Assembly (NCBI GenBank): GCA_014584575.1
Contig: JACTMP010000023.1
Coordinates: 1-64,000, forward strand
Source of the DNA: Chloroflexota bacterium
GTDB lineage: Bacteria; Chloroflexota; Anaerolineae; Promineifilales; Promineifilaceae
Direction: 5' to 3'
Length of the DNA: 64,000 nt
Part shown: positions 1 through 7,531 of the stretch, in pieces
Position numbering within the stretch: the first letter of the stretch is position 1
Layout of the letters: each line of letters opens with the position of its first letter
The notes under the pieces: generated by a model
What the model saw: only the letters and a program-made list of their open reading frames with translations
What the model was told of the DNA's origin: nothing
The model's database searches: none
Position numbers and translations under genes: made by a program

Positions 1-1518
1 GTAGACCCGGTGGAGATTGTCGCCACCCAGTTGGCAACCAGTACGGTCAGTTATACGCTAACCATCAGCAACACGGGTGAAGACAACCTGGACTGGACGA
101 TTGACGAAGCGCCTGGGCAAGATCGTCCCGTTGGGGTATTTGCTAACATTCCAGCCAATCCGGGCCTTACCCTCAGTGCGCCACCGCGTGTTGAAGGCAG
201 TCACCTGCCAGTTGCGCCGCAGGATGTGCTTTATGACCAGACCGATAACGTGGGTACCAATGGCTTCCCGTCGCAGAACTTTGAAGCAGCTTTTGACGCC
301 TATGATAATGCCGGGGCCGATGACTTTGTCATTCCCGCAGGGGATGGCGCCTGGACGATTGAGAGCGTGGATGTACTTGGTAGTTACAGCGGCACCGGGC
401 CAATTCCCACAGTAGATGTCAACTTCTATACCGACAATGCAGGCTTGCCCGGCGCGCTGGTCTACTCGGCGCTCAACGTTGTGCCTACCACCGATATAGC
501 CGGTGATTTGAGCATTACCTTACCTGCGCCGGCTATACTGCCTTCTGGTCATTACTGGGTATCTGTGATTGCCAATATGGACTTTAACGCGGGCGGCCAG
601 TGGTTCTGGAGTACACGTTCGGTTCAGTCAAATAATGCCTACGCCTGGCAAAATCCTGGCGATGGTTTTGGTACAGGCTGCACAGCCTGGGATTACGGCG
701 CCAGCGGTTGCGGCGTTGGCGGTGGTGTTGAACCCGATGCTTTGTTCCGCCTCAATGGGGTGGTTGGCGGCGGCTCGGTTTGTAACTCGCCCGGTGACCT
801 GCCCTGGGTTAGCCTGAGCGCCACGAGCGGCACAACGGCAGGCGGCGACAGTGACGAAGTGATGGTGACGTTCGACACCACCGGGTTGACGGTGGGTGAT
901 ACCTACACGGGCACATTGTGCATCAACAGCAACGACCCGGTGACGCCATTGGTGACGGTGCCATTGACGCTGACGGTGGAAGCCGCCAAAACGGTAGGCA
1001 CAGATCCGGCCGTCTGCGCTACCACGCATACGATTACGGTAATGGAAGGCGCTGCCGTCTACTATTGCTACCGGGTCGAGAATACCGGGAACGTCACCCT
1101 CAATCTACACGACGTGGAAGACAGTGAGCTAGGGACTATCCTGAACAGCTTCCCCTATGCACTGTCTCCTGGCGCCACTGCTTTCTTGACGGAAACCACC
1201 ACAATCACGACCACCACAGTCAACACGGCCACCTGGACGGCGTATAACGCCGGCCCCATTCATGTGGCGACGGCCAGCGACTCGGCGACGGTCAATGTAA
1301 CTCCCGCCAATCCGGCCATCGTTATTAGCAAGACGGTGGGCGTCGCGCCGGGGGTCTGCGCCACCACGGACAGTATCACGGTGGCGGCGGGCACAACGGT
1401 TTACTATTGTGTGACGGTGACCAACACGGGTAATGTGGCGTTGGGGCTGCACGACCTGGACGACAGCGAGCTGGGCAACATCTTCACCGACGAACACGGC
1501 CGAATGGACGGCGTATAA
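1..1518 (+). CDS. Secreted Ig-like/DUF11-type repeat protein, 5' partial and frameshifted near the 3' end
   Basis: The frame is open from base 1, so the gene begins upstream of the window. The visible part has a short CARDB/DUF11-like stretch (NTGEDNLDW), a beta-rich region of about 200 residues, and two copies of a repeat of about 100 residues that starts with KTVG and contains YYC, NTGNV and HD.EDSELG. Such repeats are typical of secreted or surface proteins. The second repeat is interrupted: after DDSELGNIF the frame runs into 8 odd residues and stops, while the expected continuation (NTAEWTAYNVGP) lies in the next frame. The function is unknown; an exported, cell-surface role is inferred from composition. 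Confidence 0.75.
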   Translation, partial: VDPVEIVATQLATSTVSYTLTISNTGEDNLDWTIDEAPGQDRPVGVFANIPANPGLTLSAPPRVEGSHLPVAPQDVLYDQTDNVGTNGFPSQNFEAAFDAYDNAGADDFVIPAGDGAWTIESVDVLGSYSGTGPIPTVDVNFYTDNAGLPGALVYSALNVVPTTDIAGDLSITLPAPAILPSGHYWVSVIANMDFNAGGQWFWSTRSVQSNNAYAWQNPGDGFGTGCTAWDYGASGCGVGGGVEPDALFRLNGVVGGGSVCNSPGDLPWVSLSATSGTTAGGDSDEVMVTFDTTGLTVGDTYTGTLCINSNDPVTPLVTVPLTLTVEAAKTVGTDPAVCATTHTITVMEGAAVYYCYRVENTGNVTLNLHDVEDSELGTILNSFPYALSPGATAFLTETTTITTTTVNTATWTAYNAGPIHVATASDSATVNVTPANPAIVISKTVGVAPGVCATTDSITVAAGTTVYYCVTVTNTGNVALGLHDLDDSELGNIFTDEHGRMDGV

Positions 1519-1627
1519 TGTTGGCCCAAGTAATGTGGTGACGGCAACGGCCGTAGCGACCGTAAACGTGACGCCCGCGCTACCCCCCAGTTACCTGATC
1601 TACCTGCCCATCATTGTGAAGCCGTAG
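1489..1627 (+). pseudogene. Displaced 3' end of the surface protein (frame +2)
   Basis: In the +2 frame this stretch continues the second repeat of the upstream gene (TAEWTAYNVGPSNVV, then VNVTP) and ends YLIYLPIIVKP before a stop at 1625-1627. Comparison with the first repeat (1100-1250) shows about 68 nt missing between the ELG and NTA.WTAYN blocks. That is not a multiple of three, which explains the shift. The hydrophobic LPIIVKP ending resembles the C-termini of many Chloroflexota exported proteins (from memory). A real deletion or an assembly collapse in repeated sequence are both possible. Confidence 0.7.
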
Positions 1628-1671
1628 GTTGAATGGGTTGGCTTCTGGCTGTAGATAAATGACAGCTGTGG

Positions 1672-1706
1672 GAGCGCCGCCGGATAGTACCGGCGGCGCT
1701 CTTTTT
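1672..1706 (+). terminator. Rho-independent terminator of the surface protein gene
   Basis: Perfect 12 bp GC-rich stem (1672-1683 with 1690-1701), 6 nt loop ATAGTA, followed directly by TTTTT on the plus strand. It lies 45 bp after the displaced stop codon at 1627. Confidence 0.9.
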
Positions 1707-1717
1707 GTGGGGAATGG

Positions 1718-2338
1718 TCAGCCTGGCGCCGGACGGCCGTCCTTGCCACATAACACAAAATAGCTGCCCTGCTCATTGGTGTGGTAATCATACGTCTCTC
1801 CCTGGGCGCTAAGGATGATCCGGTAGCCAGGGGTGATGACCGTCAGGTAGCCCATGCCGGGTTGGGGACAGCCCAAAGAGCTATCGGACCACTCCACAGC
1901 CTGCGCCTCTACCAAATGCACTTCGCTCACGTCTATGTTAAGTCGCCGCGCCAGGTCTTGGGAAACTTTGTTGATCTGGGCAAGCAACGGGTCAGGGATG
2001 CCAGGAGCGGGTATCACGTGGGGGGTAGAGGCTACGGCCGTGACCGGCGTCAACTGGCTCAAATCCACCGTCACCGGGACGACGGCGTTGGTTTGGGCGG
2101 TGGCTGTTGGCGGCATCGTCGGCGTCGGTGTTGCCGGTTCTGGTTCTACGGCGGAGATGGCCGGTGTCTCGCTAACGGCCGTCAGCCATGTGGTTGGCGT
2201 TACTGCGGGCATAGTGGGGGTGGGCACGGCCGTTGCCTCCTCCCCGTCCGCCACACTTTCCGCCACACTCCCATCCCCACCGGCAGCACACGCCGCCAGC
2301 AATAAAACGGTCAAAATGATGATGTTTCGTCTTTTCAT
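1718..2338 (-). CDS. Lipoprotein of unknown function with conserved C-terminal domain
   Basis: 206 residues. It starts MKRRNIIILTVLLLAAC, a lipoprotein signal with Cys at residue 17, preceded by a good Shine-Dalgarno (GGGAGAAG). A Thr/Pro/Val-rich spacer of about 90 residues follows. The C-terminal 90 residues are compact and carry AVEWSDSSLGCPQPGMGY, VITPGYRIILS and a final FVLCGKDG. I have seen this SSLGCPQPGM type of domain in other Chloroflexota proteins, but no function is known to me. It is likely anchored to the outer face of the membrane. It converges on the plus-strand terminator upstream. Confidence 0.8.
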   Translation of the reverse strand: MKRRNIIILTVLLLAACAAGGDGSVAESVADGEEATAVPTPTMPAVTPTTWLTAVSETPAISAVEPEPATPTPTMPPTATAQTNAVVPVTVDLSQLTPVTAVASTPHVIPAPGIPDPLLAQINKVSQDLARRLNIDVSEVHLVEAQAVEWSDSSLGCPQPGMGYLTVITPGYRIILSAQGETYDYHTNEQGSYFVLCGKDGRPAPG

Positions 2339-2403
2339 ATGACTTCTCCCGCCATCATTGTACCGTCTGCGCCTCTTGGGGAGAAGTGAACATCATCAGC
2401 TTT

Positions 2404-3222
2404 TCAGGTAGCGGCGCCGCTCGCAGCGCCGCTCGCCCGCTCCGGGTGGTCGGTGGTAATGCCGTCTACGCCCAACCAGCACAGCCAGCGCAGCAGCAGC
2501 GGCGCATTTGCCGTCCACACCCATACCCGGTAGCCACGCCGGTGCATCCGGCGCACAAAGGTTGGGTCAAGGAACACGCCGGGCCAGAACACATCCACCG
2601 TCTGGCCGGGGGCAATGTGGGGAATGGGCCAGGGCCGTGCACAGGCCAGGCCAATGGGGATGGCCGGAGCCAGCCGATGAAACGCCGCCAGTTCGGCGTG
2701 ATCAAACGAAATAACGACCACCCGATCCTCAGCCCGGTACCGCCCCAGCAGGGACAGGATTTCTTCACTCATGCCCGGATAAAAATGGGGGTCTTTGAGT
2801 TCCAGCACCAGCGTAGCCTGTTTGTCTTGTAGATAATGCAGCACACTATCCAGCGTAGGAATCGGTTCTCCGGCAAAACGGGGGGCAAAGTAAACACCGG
2901 CGTCTAACCGGCTGAGGGCAGCCCAGGGCAGATCGCGCACCGGGCCACGGCCGTTGCTGGTGCGGTCAACGGTCTCATCGTGAATCACCACCAGCACCCC
3001 ATCGGCCGACCGCTGCACATCAATTTCAATGTACGGCGCATGGTGCGCCAGGCCAACGCGAATAGCCGCCAGCGTATTCTCCGGGGCCAGCCCTGCCGCC
3101 CCCCGGTGGGCGATAATGGCCGGTTTGCTCGCGCGCCCCTTCTCGCGGAAAAGCAGGTGCAGCCCGGCCCAGATGGTGGTGAGGAAAAGTAGAGCAGCAG
3201 CGACTTTTTTTATCATGGTCAT
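2404..3222 (-). CDS. Glycerophosphodiester phosphodiesterase
   Basis: Hydrolyses glycerophosphodiesters to glycerol-3-phosphate and an alcohol. The GDPD signature is clear: IIAHRGAAGLAPENT (His39-Arg40 from the chosen start), EIDVQ (Glu66, Asp68) and IHDETVDRTSNG (His81). It ends with the usual VWTANAP...GVDGITTDHP block. An N-terminal hydrophobic segment (residues 5-22) suggests membrane attachment or export. The ATG at 3222 was chosen because the longer frame (to 3291) runs into the upstream ATPase gene; ATG at 3216 is an alternative. It lies directly after the ABC importer genes on the same strand, so it may supply or process the imported compound. Confidence 0.9.
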   Translation of the reverse strand: MTMIKKVAAALLFLTTIWAGLHLLFREKGRASKPAIIAHRGAAGLAPENTLAAIRVGLAHHAPYIEIDVQRSADGVLVVIHDETVDRTSNGRGPVRDLPWAALSRLDAGVYFAPRFAGEPIPTLDSVLHYLQDKQATLVLELKDPHFYPGMSEEILSLLGRYRAEDRVVVISFDHAELAAFHRLAPAIPIGLACARPWPIPHIAPGQTVDVFWPGVFLDPTFVRRMHRRGYRVWVWTANAPLLLRWLCWLGVDGITTDHPERASGAASGAAT

Positions 3223-3223
3223 C

Positions 3224-3249
3224 GTGATGCGTGAGAGGTCACGCATCAC
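3224..3249. repeat. Short hairpin, GTGATGCGTGA word family
   Basis: Inverted repeat GTGATGCGTGA (3224-3234) with TCACGCATCAC (3239-3249), 4 nt loop. It fills almost the whole gap between the ABC ATPase and the phosphodiesterase genes. The same word builds the hairpins at 8977 and 22546. Confidence 0.8.
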
Positions 3250-3250
3250 G

Positions 3251-4321
3251 TCATGATAATACCAGACACGCCTCCGGCTGGAAATGCACATTCACATCTT
3301 CGCCGATTTGGGGCAGCGCCAGGTGGGGGTTGTTGAACTCGTCCAGGAAAAGGGTGTGGTCTTGCAGGCGTACCTGAATGCGCACGATGGAACCGAGGAA
3401 GGAGATGGTTTCCACACGGCCGTACAACCGATTTTCCGTGGCTGCCTGCCCATTGCTGCTGGCGTTCAGGGAGAGCAGTTCCGGGCGCAGCGCCAGCGAT
3501 AGGGGGCCGTTAGAGAGGGTGGGGGGCAACGGCCGTGCCGCCCGAATCTCTTGCCCATCCAGCAGCACCCGATCCGTGCCCGGCTGCACTGCCAGGCCAG
3601 GCACAATGTTCAGCGTGCCCACAAAAGAAGCCACAAACAACGTCTGCGGGAAGTTGTAAATCTCAAATGGCGTCCCCACCTGCTCCACGCGGCTCTCGTT
3701 CATCACCACCACCCGGTCAGACAGCGACAGTGCTTCTTCCTGGTCGTGGGTCACATAAATCGTAGTAATGCCCAACTGCTGCTGGATGGCCCGGATTTCA
3801 GTGCGCAAGGAGAGCCGTATTTTGGCGTCCAGCGCCGACAGCGGCTCATCGAGCAGCAGCAGTTGCGGCTGCACGGCCAGGGCGCGCGCCAGCGCCACCC
3901 GTTGCTGCTGCCCGCCGGACAACTGGTAGGGATAGCGGTTGCCCAGTTCCGACAGTTTCACCAGCGCCAGCATCTCCGCCACCCGCGCCTTTATTTCGGC
4001 GCGGGGCCGCCCGGCCACCTTCAGGCCAAAGCCGATGTTGTCCGCCGCCGTCATGTTGGGGAAGAGGGCGTAGGATTGGAACACCATGCCGATCTGCCGC
4101 TGGTTCGGCCGTTTGTGGGTAATATCTGCGCCATTCACCAAAATTTGCCCGGCGCTGGGGGTTTCAAAACCGGCAATCATGCGCAGCGTGGTCGTTTTGC
4201 CGCAGCCACTTGGCCCCAGAAAGGAGATGAACTCGCCGCTGGAGACCTGGAGATTGAACGAATCTACGGCCGTGACCCGCCCATACCGCTTTTGCACCCC
4301 CGTTAAAACCAGTGAACTCAT
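3251..4321 (-). CDS. ABC importer ATP-binding subunit (PotA/UgpC-like)
   Basis: Energises import by the permease pair encoded upstream. 356 residues, full length for this class. Walker A GPSGCGKTT (about residue 37), Q-loop VFQSYALF, signature LSGGQQQRVALARAL, Walker B LLLLDEPLSALD and H-loop VTHDQEEA are all present. A TOBE-like regulatory domain follows from about residue 240 to the end. It belongs to the spermidine/putrescine, iron and aminoethylphosphonate-type importer family; the substrate cannot be read from the ATPase. It is the fourth gene of a minus-strand set (binding protein, permease, permease, ATPase). Confidence 0.92.
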   Translation of the reverse strand: MSSLVLTGVQKRYGRVTAVDSFNLQVSSGEFISFLGPSGCGKTTTLRMIAGFETPSAGQILVNGADITHKRPNQRQIGMVFQSYALFPNMTAADNIGFGLKVAGRPRAEIKARVAEMLALVKLSELGNRYPYQLSGGQQQRVALARALAVQPQLLLLDEPLSALDAKIRLSLRTEIRAIQQQLGITTIYVTHDQEEALSLSDRVVVMNESRVEQVGTPFEIYNFPQTLFVASFVGTLNIVPGLAVQPGTDRVLLDGQEIRAARPLPPTLSNGPLSLALRPELLSLNASSNGQAATENRLYGRVETISFLGSIVRIQVRLQDHTLFLDEFNNPHLALPQIGEDVNVHFQPEACLVLS

Positions 4322-4335
4322 AATTCAACTCTTTA

Positions 4336-4406
4336 AGAGGAGATTAGGAGATTGAGAGATTAGGAGATTCAATCTCCCCATCTCTCAATCTCTCAATCTC
4401 CCCTCT
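4336..4406. repeat. Tandem-word hairpin, GAGATT family
   Basis: The left arm is built of repeated GAGATT(A/G) words, the right arm of their complement (AATCTC), with almost no loop at 4370. It lies between the ATPase start and the end of the permease gene and touches the permease stop codon. Related words occur at 12216, 21739 and 24072. Confidence 0.75.
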
Positions 4407-5199
4407 ATCTTGCCCCGGCAATCTGGCGCTGTTCCGCCTGCCGGCCGCGCCCCAGGAAATAGATCAACATCATCGCCAGCCAGGTCAGCCCAAAGCTGAT
4501 GATCGCCAGCGCCGCCGGTTCATACGCCCGGTCTTGCCCCAGCTGTGCCATGTATGGCCCAAACGCCGGCCAGGCCAGCAGCGAGGCCAGCGTAAACTCG
4601 CCAATCACAATCGCCACCGTTAAAAATGCGCCGCTCAATAATGCTGTGCGCAAATTAGGCAAAATGACCCGGAACAAAATGGTGGGCCAGCTTGCGCCCA
4701 GGCTTTGCGCCGCTTCTGTCAGGCGGCGCACATCCATACTGCGCAGCCCTGTATCCACCGCCCGGTACATGTAGGGCAGCGACAGCACCACGTACCCGGC
4801 CACCAACAGCGCCGGGCTGCTGACCAGCACCAGCGGTGGCCGGCTGTAGGTGCGAATTAACCCAAATACCAGCACCACCGCCGGGATGACAAACGGCATC
4901 AGGGTAATCAGTTCCACCACCGGGCGCAACTGCGGCAGCCGCAAATGCACCCAATACGCCGTAGGCACAATCAGCAGCAGGCTGACCACAATGCTCAACA
5001 GCGCCATCTCCAATGAAAAGGTGAACGTGCGTAAAAAGCGCGGGTCGCCCAGCACATTCTGGTACGCCAGCAAGCTGTACGTCCCCTTTTGCGCCTTCAA
5101 CGAAAATTGCAGGACGGCATAGAGGGGCAGGATAAAATAAAATGCCCCCAGACCAATCCAGAGCCAGGCCCAAAATGAGGATCGTTTCATTTCAACCAC
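4405..5199 (-). CDS. ABC importer permease subunit (PotC-like)
   Basis: 264 residues with about six predicted membrane segments. The cytoplasmic EAA loop reads TEAAQSLGASWPTILFRVILPNL, the contact site for the ATPase. Its start overlaps the end of the other permease gene by 13 nt, a sign of translational coupling. With the 5187-6086 product it would form the membrane channel of the importer. Confidence 0.9.
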   Translation of the reverse strand: MVEMKRSSFWAWLWIGLGAFYFILPLYAVLQFSLKAQKGTYSLLAYQNVLGDPRFLRTFTFSLEMALLSIVVSLLLIVPTAYWVHLRLPQLRPVVELITLMPFVIPAVVLVFGLIRTYSRPPLVLVSSPALLVAGYVVLSLPYMYRAVDTGLRSMDVRRLTEAAQSLGASWPTILFRVILPNLRTALLSGAFLTVAIVIGEFTLASLLAWPAFGPYMAQLGQDRAYEPAALAIISFGLTWLAMMLIYFLGRGRQAEQRQIAGAR

Positions 5200-6086
5200 C
5201 TCTCGGCACGGCGCTGCAACAGGGAGTAGAGACTGATGGAGACGGCCATCATCACCACCATGCCCAGCGCCAGGGCATACCCCAGGTTGGGATTATGCAG
5301 CACGTCGCCGCGAATTTGGGCGCCAATGAGGATGGGTACCAGGTTGAGCGAACCGCCCGTCAGGGCGTAAGCGGTGGCATAGGCGCCAAAGGCATTGCCA
5401 AAGAGCAGGATCATGGTGCCCAGGATGGCCGGTAACAGCACGGGAAAGGCCACGTAGCGCCAGTATTGTCGGTTGGATGCGCCCAGGTTGTGCGCCGCTT
5501 CTTCCCACTCCGGTTTTAACCCTTCCAGCGCCGGGGAGATGATCAAGATCATCAATGGAAATTGAAAGTAGAGATAGGTCAGGCTCAGCCCGGCAAAGCT
5601 GTACAGGTTAAAGCCGTGTTCATACGGGTTGAAGTTGAACAGTTCTTTGAGCAGGACGGTGACCAGCCCCACCCGGCCCAGGGTGGCGATGAAGGCAAAG
5701 GCCAGAGGCACCCCGGCAAAGTTGGAGGCGACGCCGCAGAAGGTGAGGATGGCCGTGCGCACAGAACGGGGCACCCCACCCAGCACGGCCGCATACGCCA
5801 TGAGAAAACCAAAGACGCCGCCGAGCACGGCCGTGACCGCGCTAATCTGAATCGTCGTCCAATAAGCCCGCATGATGAACGGTTGGAACAATGACTGAAT
5901 GTTTGCCAGCGTCAATTCCCCCTGCGCGTTTTGAAACGCCCCCAAAAAGAGGTAAAGAGTGGGCAAAAAGAGAAAAGCAAAGGCAAACAGAAAAAAGGGA
6001 ACGACGCCCAACCAGTTCCAGAAAAGTTGTCTTGCCTGAAAACGGCGGGTGGGGGAAACAGGTGCAGTTGCCGGTAAAGAAGCCAT
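5187..6086 (-). CDS. ABC importer permease subunit (PotB-like)
   Basis: 299 residues, about six membrane segments after a short basic N-terminus. The EAA motif is EEAAHNLGASNRQYWRYVAFPVLLPAI. It lies between the binding protein gene (59 bp away, separated by a repeat hairpin) and the second permease (overlapping). Family features point to the spermidine/putrescine-type permeases; the substrate is not determined. Confidence 0.9.
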   Translation of the reverse strand: MASLPATAPVSPTRRFQARQLFWNWLGVVPFFLFAFAFLFLPTLYLFLGAFQNAQGELTLANIQSLFQPFIMRAYWTTIQISAVTAVLGGVFGFLMAYAAVLGGVPRSVRTAILTFCGVASNFAGVPLAFAFIATLGRVGLVTVLLKELFNFNPYEHGFNLYSFAGLSLTYLYFQFPLMILIISPALEGLKPEWEEAAHNLGASNRQYWRYVAFPVLLPAILGTMILLFGNAFGAYATAYALTGGSLNLVPILIGAQIRGDVLHNPNLGYALALGMVVMMAVSISLYSLLQRRAERWLK

Positions 6087-6097
6087 AAAACAGAAAA

Positions 6098-6130
6098 AGA
6101 CCTGACAGGTCTCAAAGACCTGTCAGGTCT
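6098..6130. repeat. Interspersed hairpin, CCTGACAGG family
   Basis: Perfect 15 bp arms AGACCTGACAGGTCT (6098-6112) and AGACCTGTCAGGTCT (6116-6130) with loop CAA. Each arm is itself a near-palindrome around its central base. It lies between the binding protein and permease genes, where it could act as an attenuator or mRNA stabiliser. Other copies: 9606, 19512, 26397, 44410 and 51875. Confidence 0.9.
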
Positions 6131-6145
6131 ACACACTTTCATTTT

Positions 6146-7336
6146 TTAATCAGATACGTTCACATTCACCACGCTGTCCCACTGCTCCGTCACCACCGCT
6201 TTAGCCGCTTCCAACTGGGCAATGGTGGGGAAGATGGCTTTGGCGTACAGTTCCGCCGGGGGCAATTTGTCGGCCAGTTCTTGCGGAATCACGTTGCGCG
6301 CCACCAGATCATCATAGCGGATGGGATGGCAGTATCCTTTCAACCAGATGAGCTGCCCTTCGTCTGAATAGAGATGTTCCATCCACAGTTTAGCTGCATT
6401 GGGGTGGGGCGCATAGGCGCTGATCGCCTGCACATAGACGCCGCCAAAGACGCCATCTTCGGGAATGACAATGGTGGTAGCGGGATTATCGCCGAACGTG
6501 TCCCGGTCGGTCAGCCCCAGGTAGTCCCAACGGACGACAATGGGCGTCTCCCCGGTGGCTAACGTCCCTTGTTTGGCGATGACGGGCACGAAGTTACCGG
6601 CCTGGTTGAGTTGGGCAAAGAAGTCCAGGCCGGGCGCGGCGTTATCCAGCGAACCGCCGTTGGCCAGGGCGGCGGCGTACACGGACTGGATGGCCTGGTT
6701 GGAGGTACGTGGGTCGCCGGCCAGGGCCACCTGCCCTTTGTAGGCAGGATTCAACAGGTCGGCCCACTTTTGCGGCACGTTCTCAACCACATCGGTGTTC
6801 ACCTGGAAGGACAAGACGCCGTAATAATCGCCATACCAGTAGCCGTCCGGGTCTTTCAGTCCGGCCGGGATGCTGTCCCAGGTAGCCACTTTGTAGGGTT
6901 GGATCAACCCTTCATTTTGCGCCTGGGGGCCAAAGGCAAAACCGACGTCAATCACATCGGGGGCTTGTGGCCCTTTGTTGTCTTTGTTGGCGCGGATGGC
7001 TTCCAATTCGTCGCCAGAACCGGCATTGGGGTCAAGTTCGTTGATAGTGATGCCGTATTTTTGTTTGAACGTTTCCAACATTTCGCCGTAATTGCACCAG
7101 TCGTGCGGCAGGGCGATGGTGGTGAGCTGCCCTTCGGCCTGCGCGGCCTTGATCAGGGCGTCCATTTCGCTCATTTCACTTTCGCTGCCAGACGCGCTGT
7201 TGCTGGACGCGCCGCTGTTGGCAGGCGCGCTGGTGGGGGTGGCGGCGGTCTGGCTGGCGGAGCAGGCGGCAATCAGCGCCGCCAGGAGCAGCAGCACAGC
7301 CAACTGCCAGGCAAATAGATACGATTTTCGGGTCAT
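6146..7336 (-). CDS. ABC importer substrate-binding lipoprotein
   Basis: Captures the substrate outside the membrane for the permeases that follow. ATG at 7336 was chosen for its Shine-Dalgarno (AGGAGAAG) and because MTRKSYLFAWQLAVLLLLAALIAAC is then a lipoprotein signal with Cys25. A Ser/Ala/Thr-rich linker of about 30 residues follows. The rest is a PotD-like type 2 periplasmic binding fold (DWCNYGEMLETF, GPQAPDVIDVGFAFGPQ, YYGVLSFQVN, KGQVALAGDPR). Such folds bind polyamines, metals or phosphonates. The glycerophosphodiesterase at the operon end hints at an organophosphate, which is only an inference. Confidence 0.88.
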   Translation of the reverse strand: MTRKSYLFAWQLAVLLLLAALIAACSASQTAATPTSAPANSGASSNSASGSESEMSEMDALIKAAQAEGQLTTIALPHDWCNYGEMLETFKQKYGITINELDPNAGSGDELEAIRANKDNKGPQAPDVIDVGFAFGPQAQNEGLIQPYKVATWDSIPAGLKDPDGYWYGDYYGVLSFQVNTDVVENVPQKWADLLNPAYKGQVALAGDPRTSNQAIQSVYAAALANGGSLDNAAPGLDFFAQLNQAGNFVPVIAKQGTLATGETPIVVRWDYLGLTDRDTFGDNPATTIVIPEDGVFGGVYVQAISAYAPHPNAAKLWMEHLYSDEGQLIWLKGYCHPIRYDDLVARNVIPQELADKLPPAELYAKAIFPTIAQLEAAKAVVTEQWDSVVNVNVSD

Positions 7337-7388
7337 GGAATTCTTCTCCTTCGTGAAGATGGAATATAAGAATGGCCGTCCCTGGGGT

Positions 7389-7413
7389 ACGGCCGTGTTG
7401 AACACACGGCCGT
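7389..7413 (-). promoter_or_regulatory. Leader hairpin formed by two ACGGCCGT octamers
   Basis: ACGGCCGTGT (7389-7398) pairs with ACACGGCCGT (7404-7413) around a 5 nt loop, about 53 bp upstream of the binding protein ATG. Two genome-wide octamers here form the arms of a stable stem in the probable 5' leader. A regulatory role is inferred. Confidence 0.45.
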
Positions 7414-7490
7414 TACTATATCCCCCACCACATCAAAGCAGATCAACAGCTTGTTAACTCTTTGTTAAGTTCTGATTAAGAGAAAAAAGA

Positions 7491-7525
7491 AAGACCCTAA
7501 GGGTTTCAAAAACCCTCAGGGTCTT
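7491..7525 (-). terminator. Hairpin after the FAD oxidase gene (variant of the interspersed hairpin family)
   Basis: AAGACCCTAAGGGTTT (7491-7506) pairs with AAACCCTCAGGGTCTT (7510-7525), one mismatch, loop CAA. On the minus strand the stem is followed by TTCTTTTTTCTC, so it fits a terminator 6 bp after the oxidase stop. The architecture is that of the CCTGACAGG hairpins with a different core. Confidence 0.7.
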
Positions 7526-7531
7526 ACCGTC

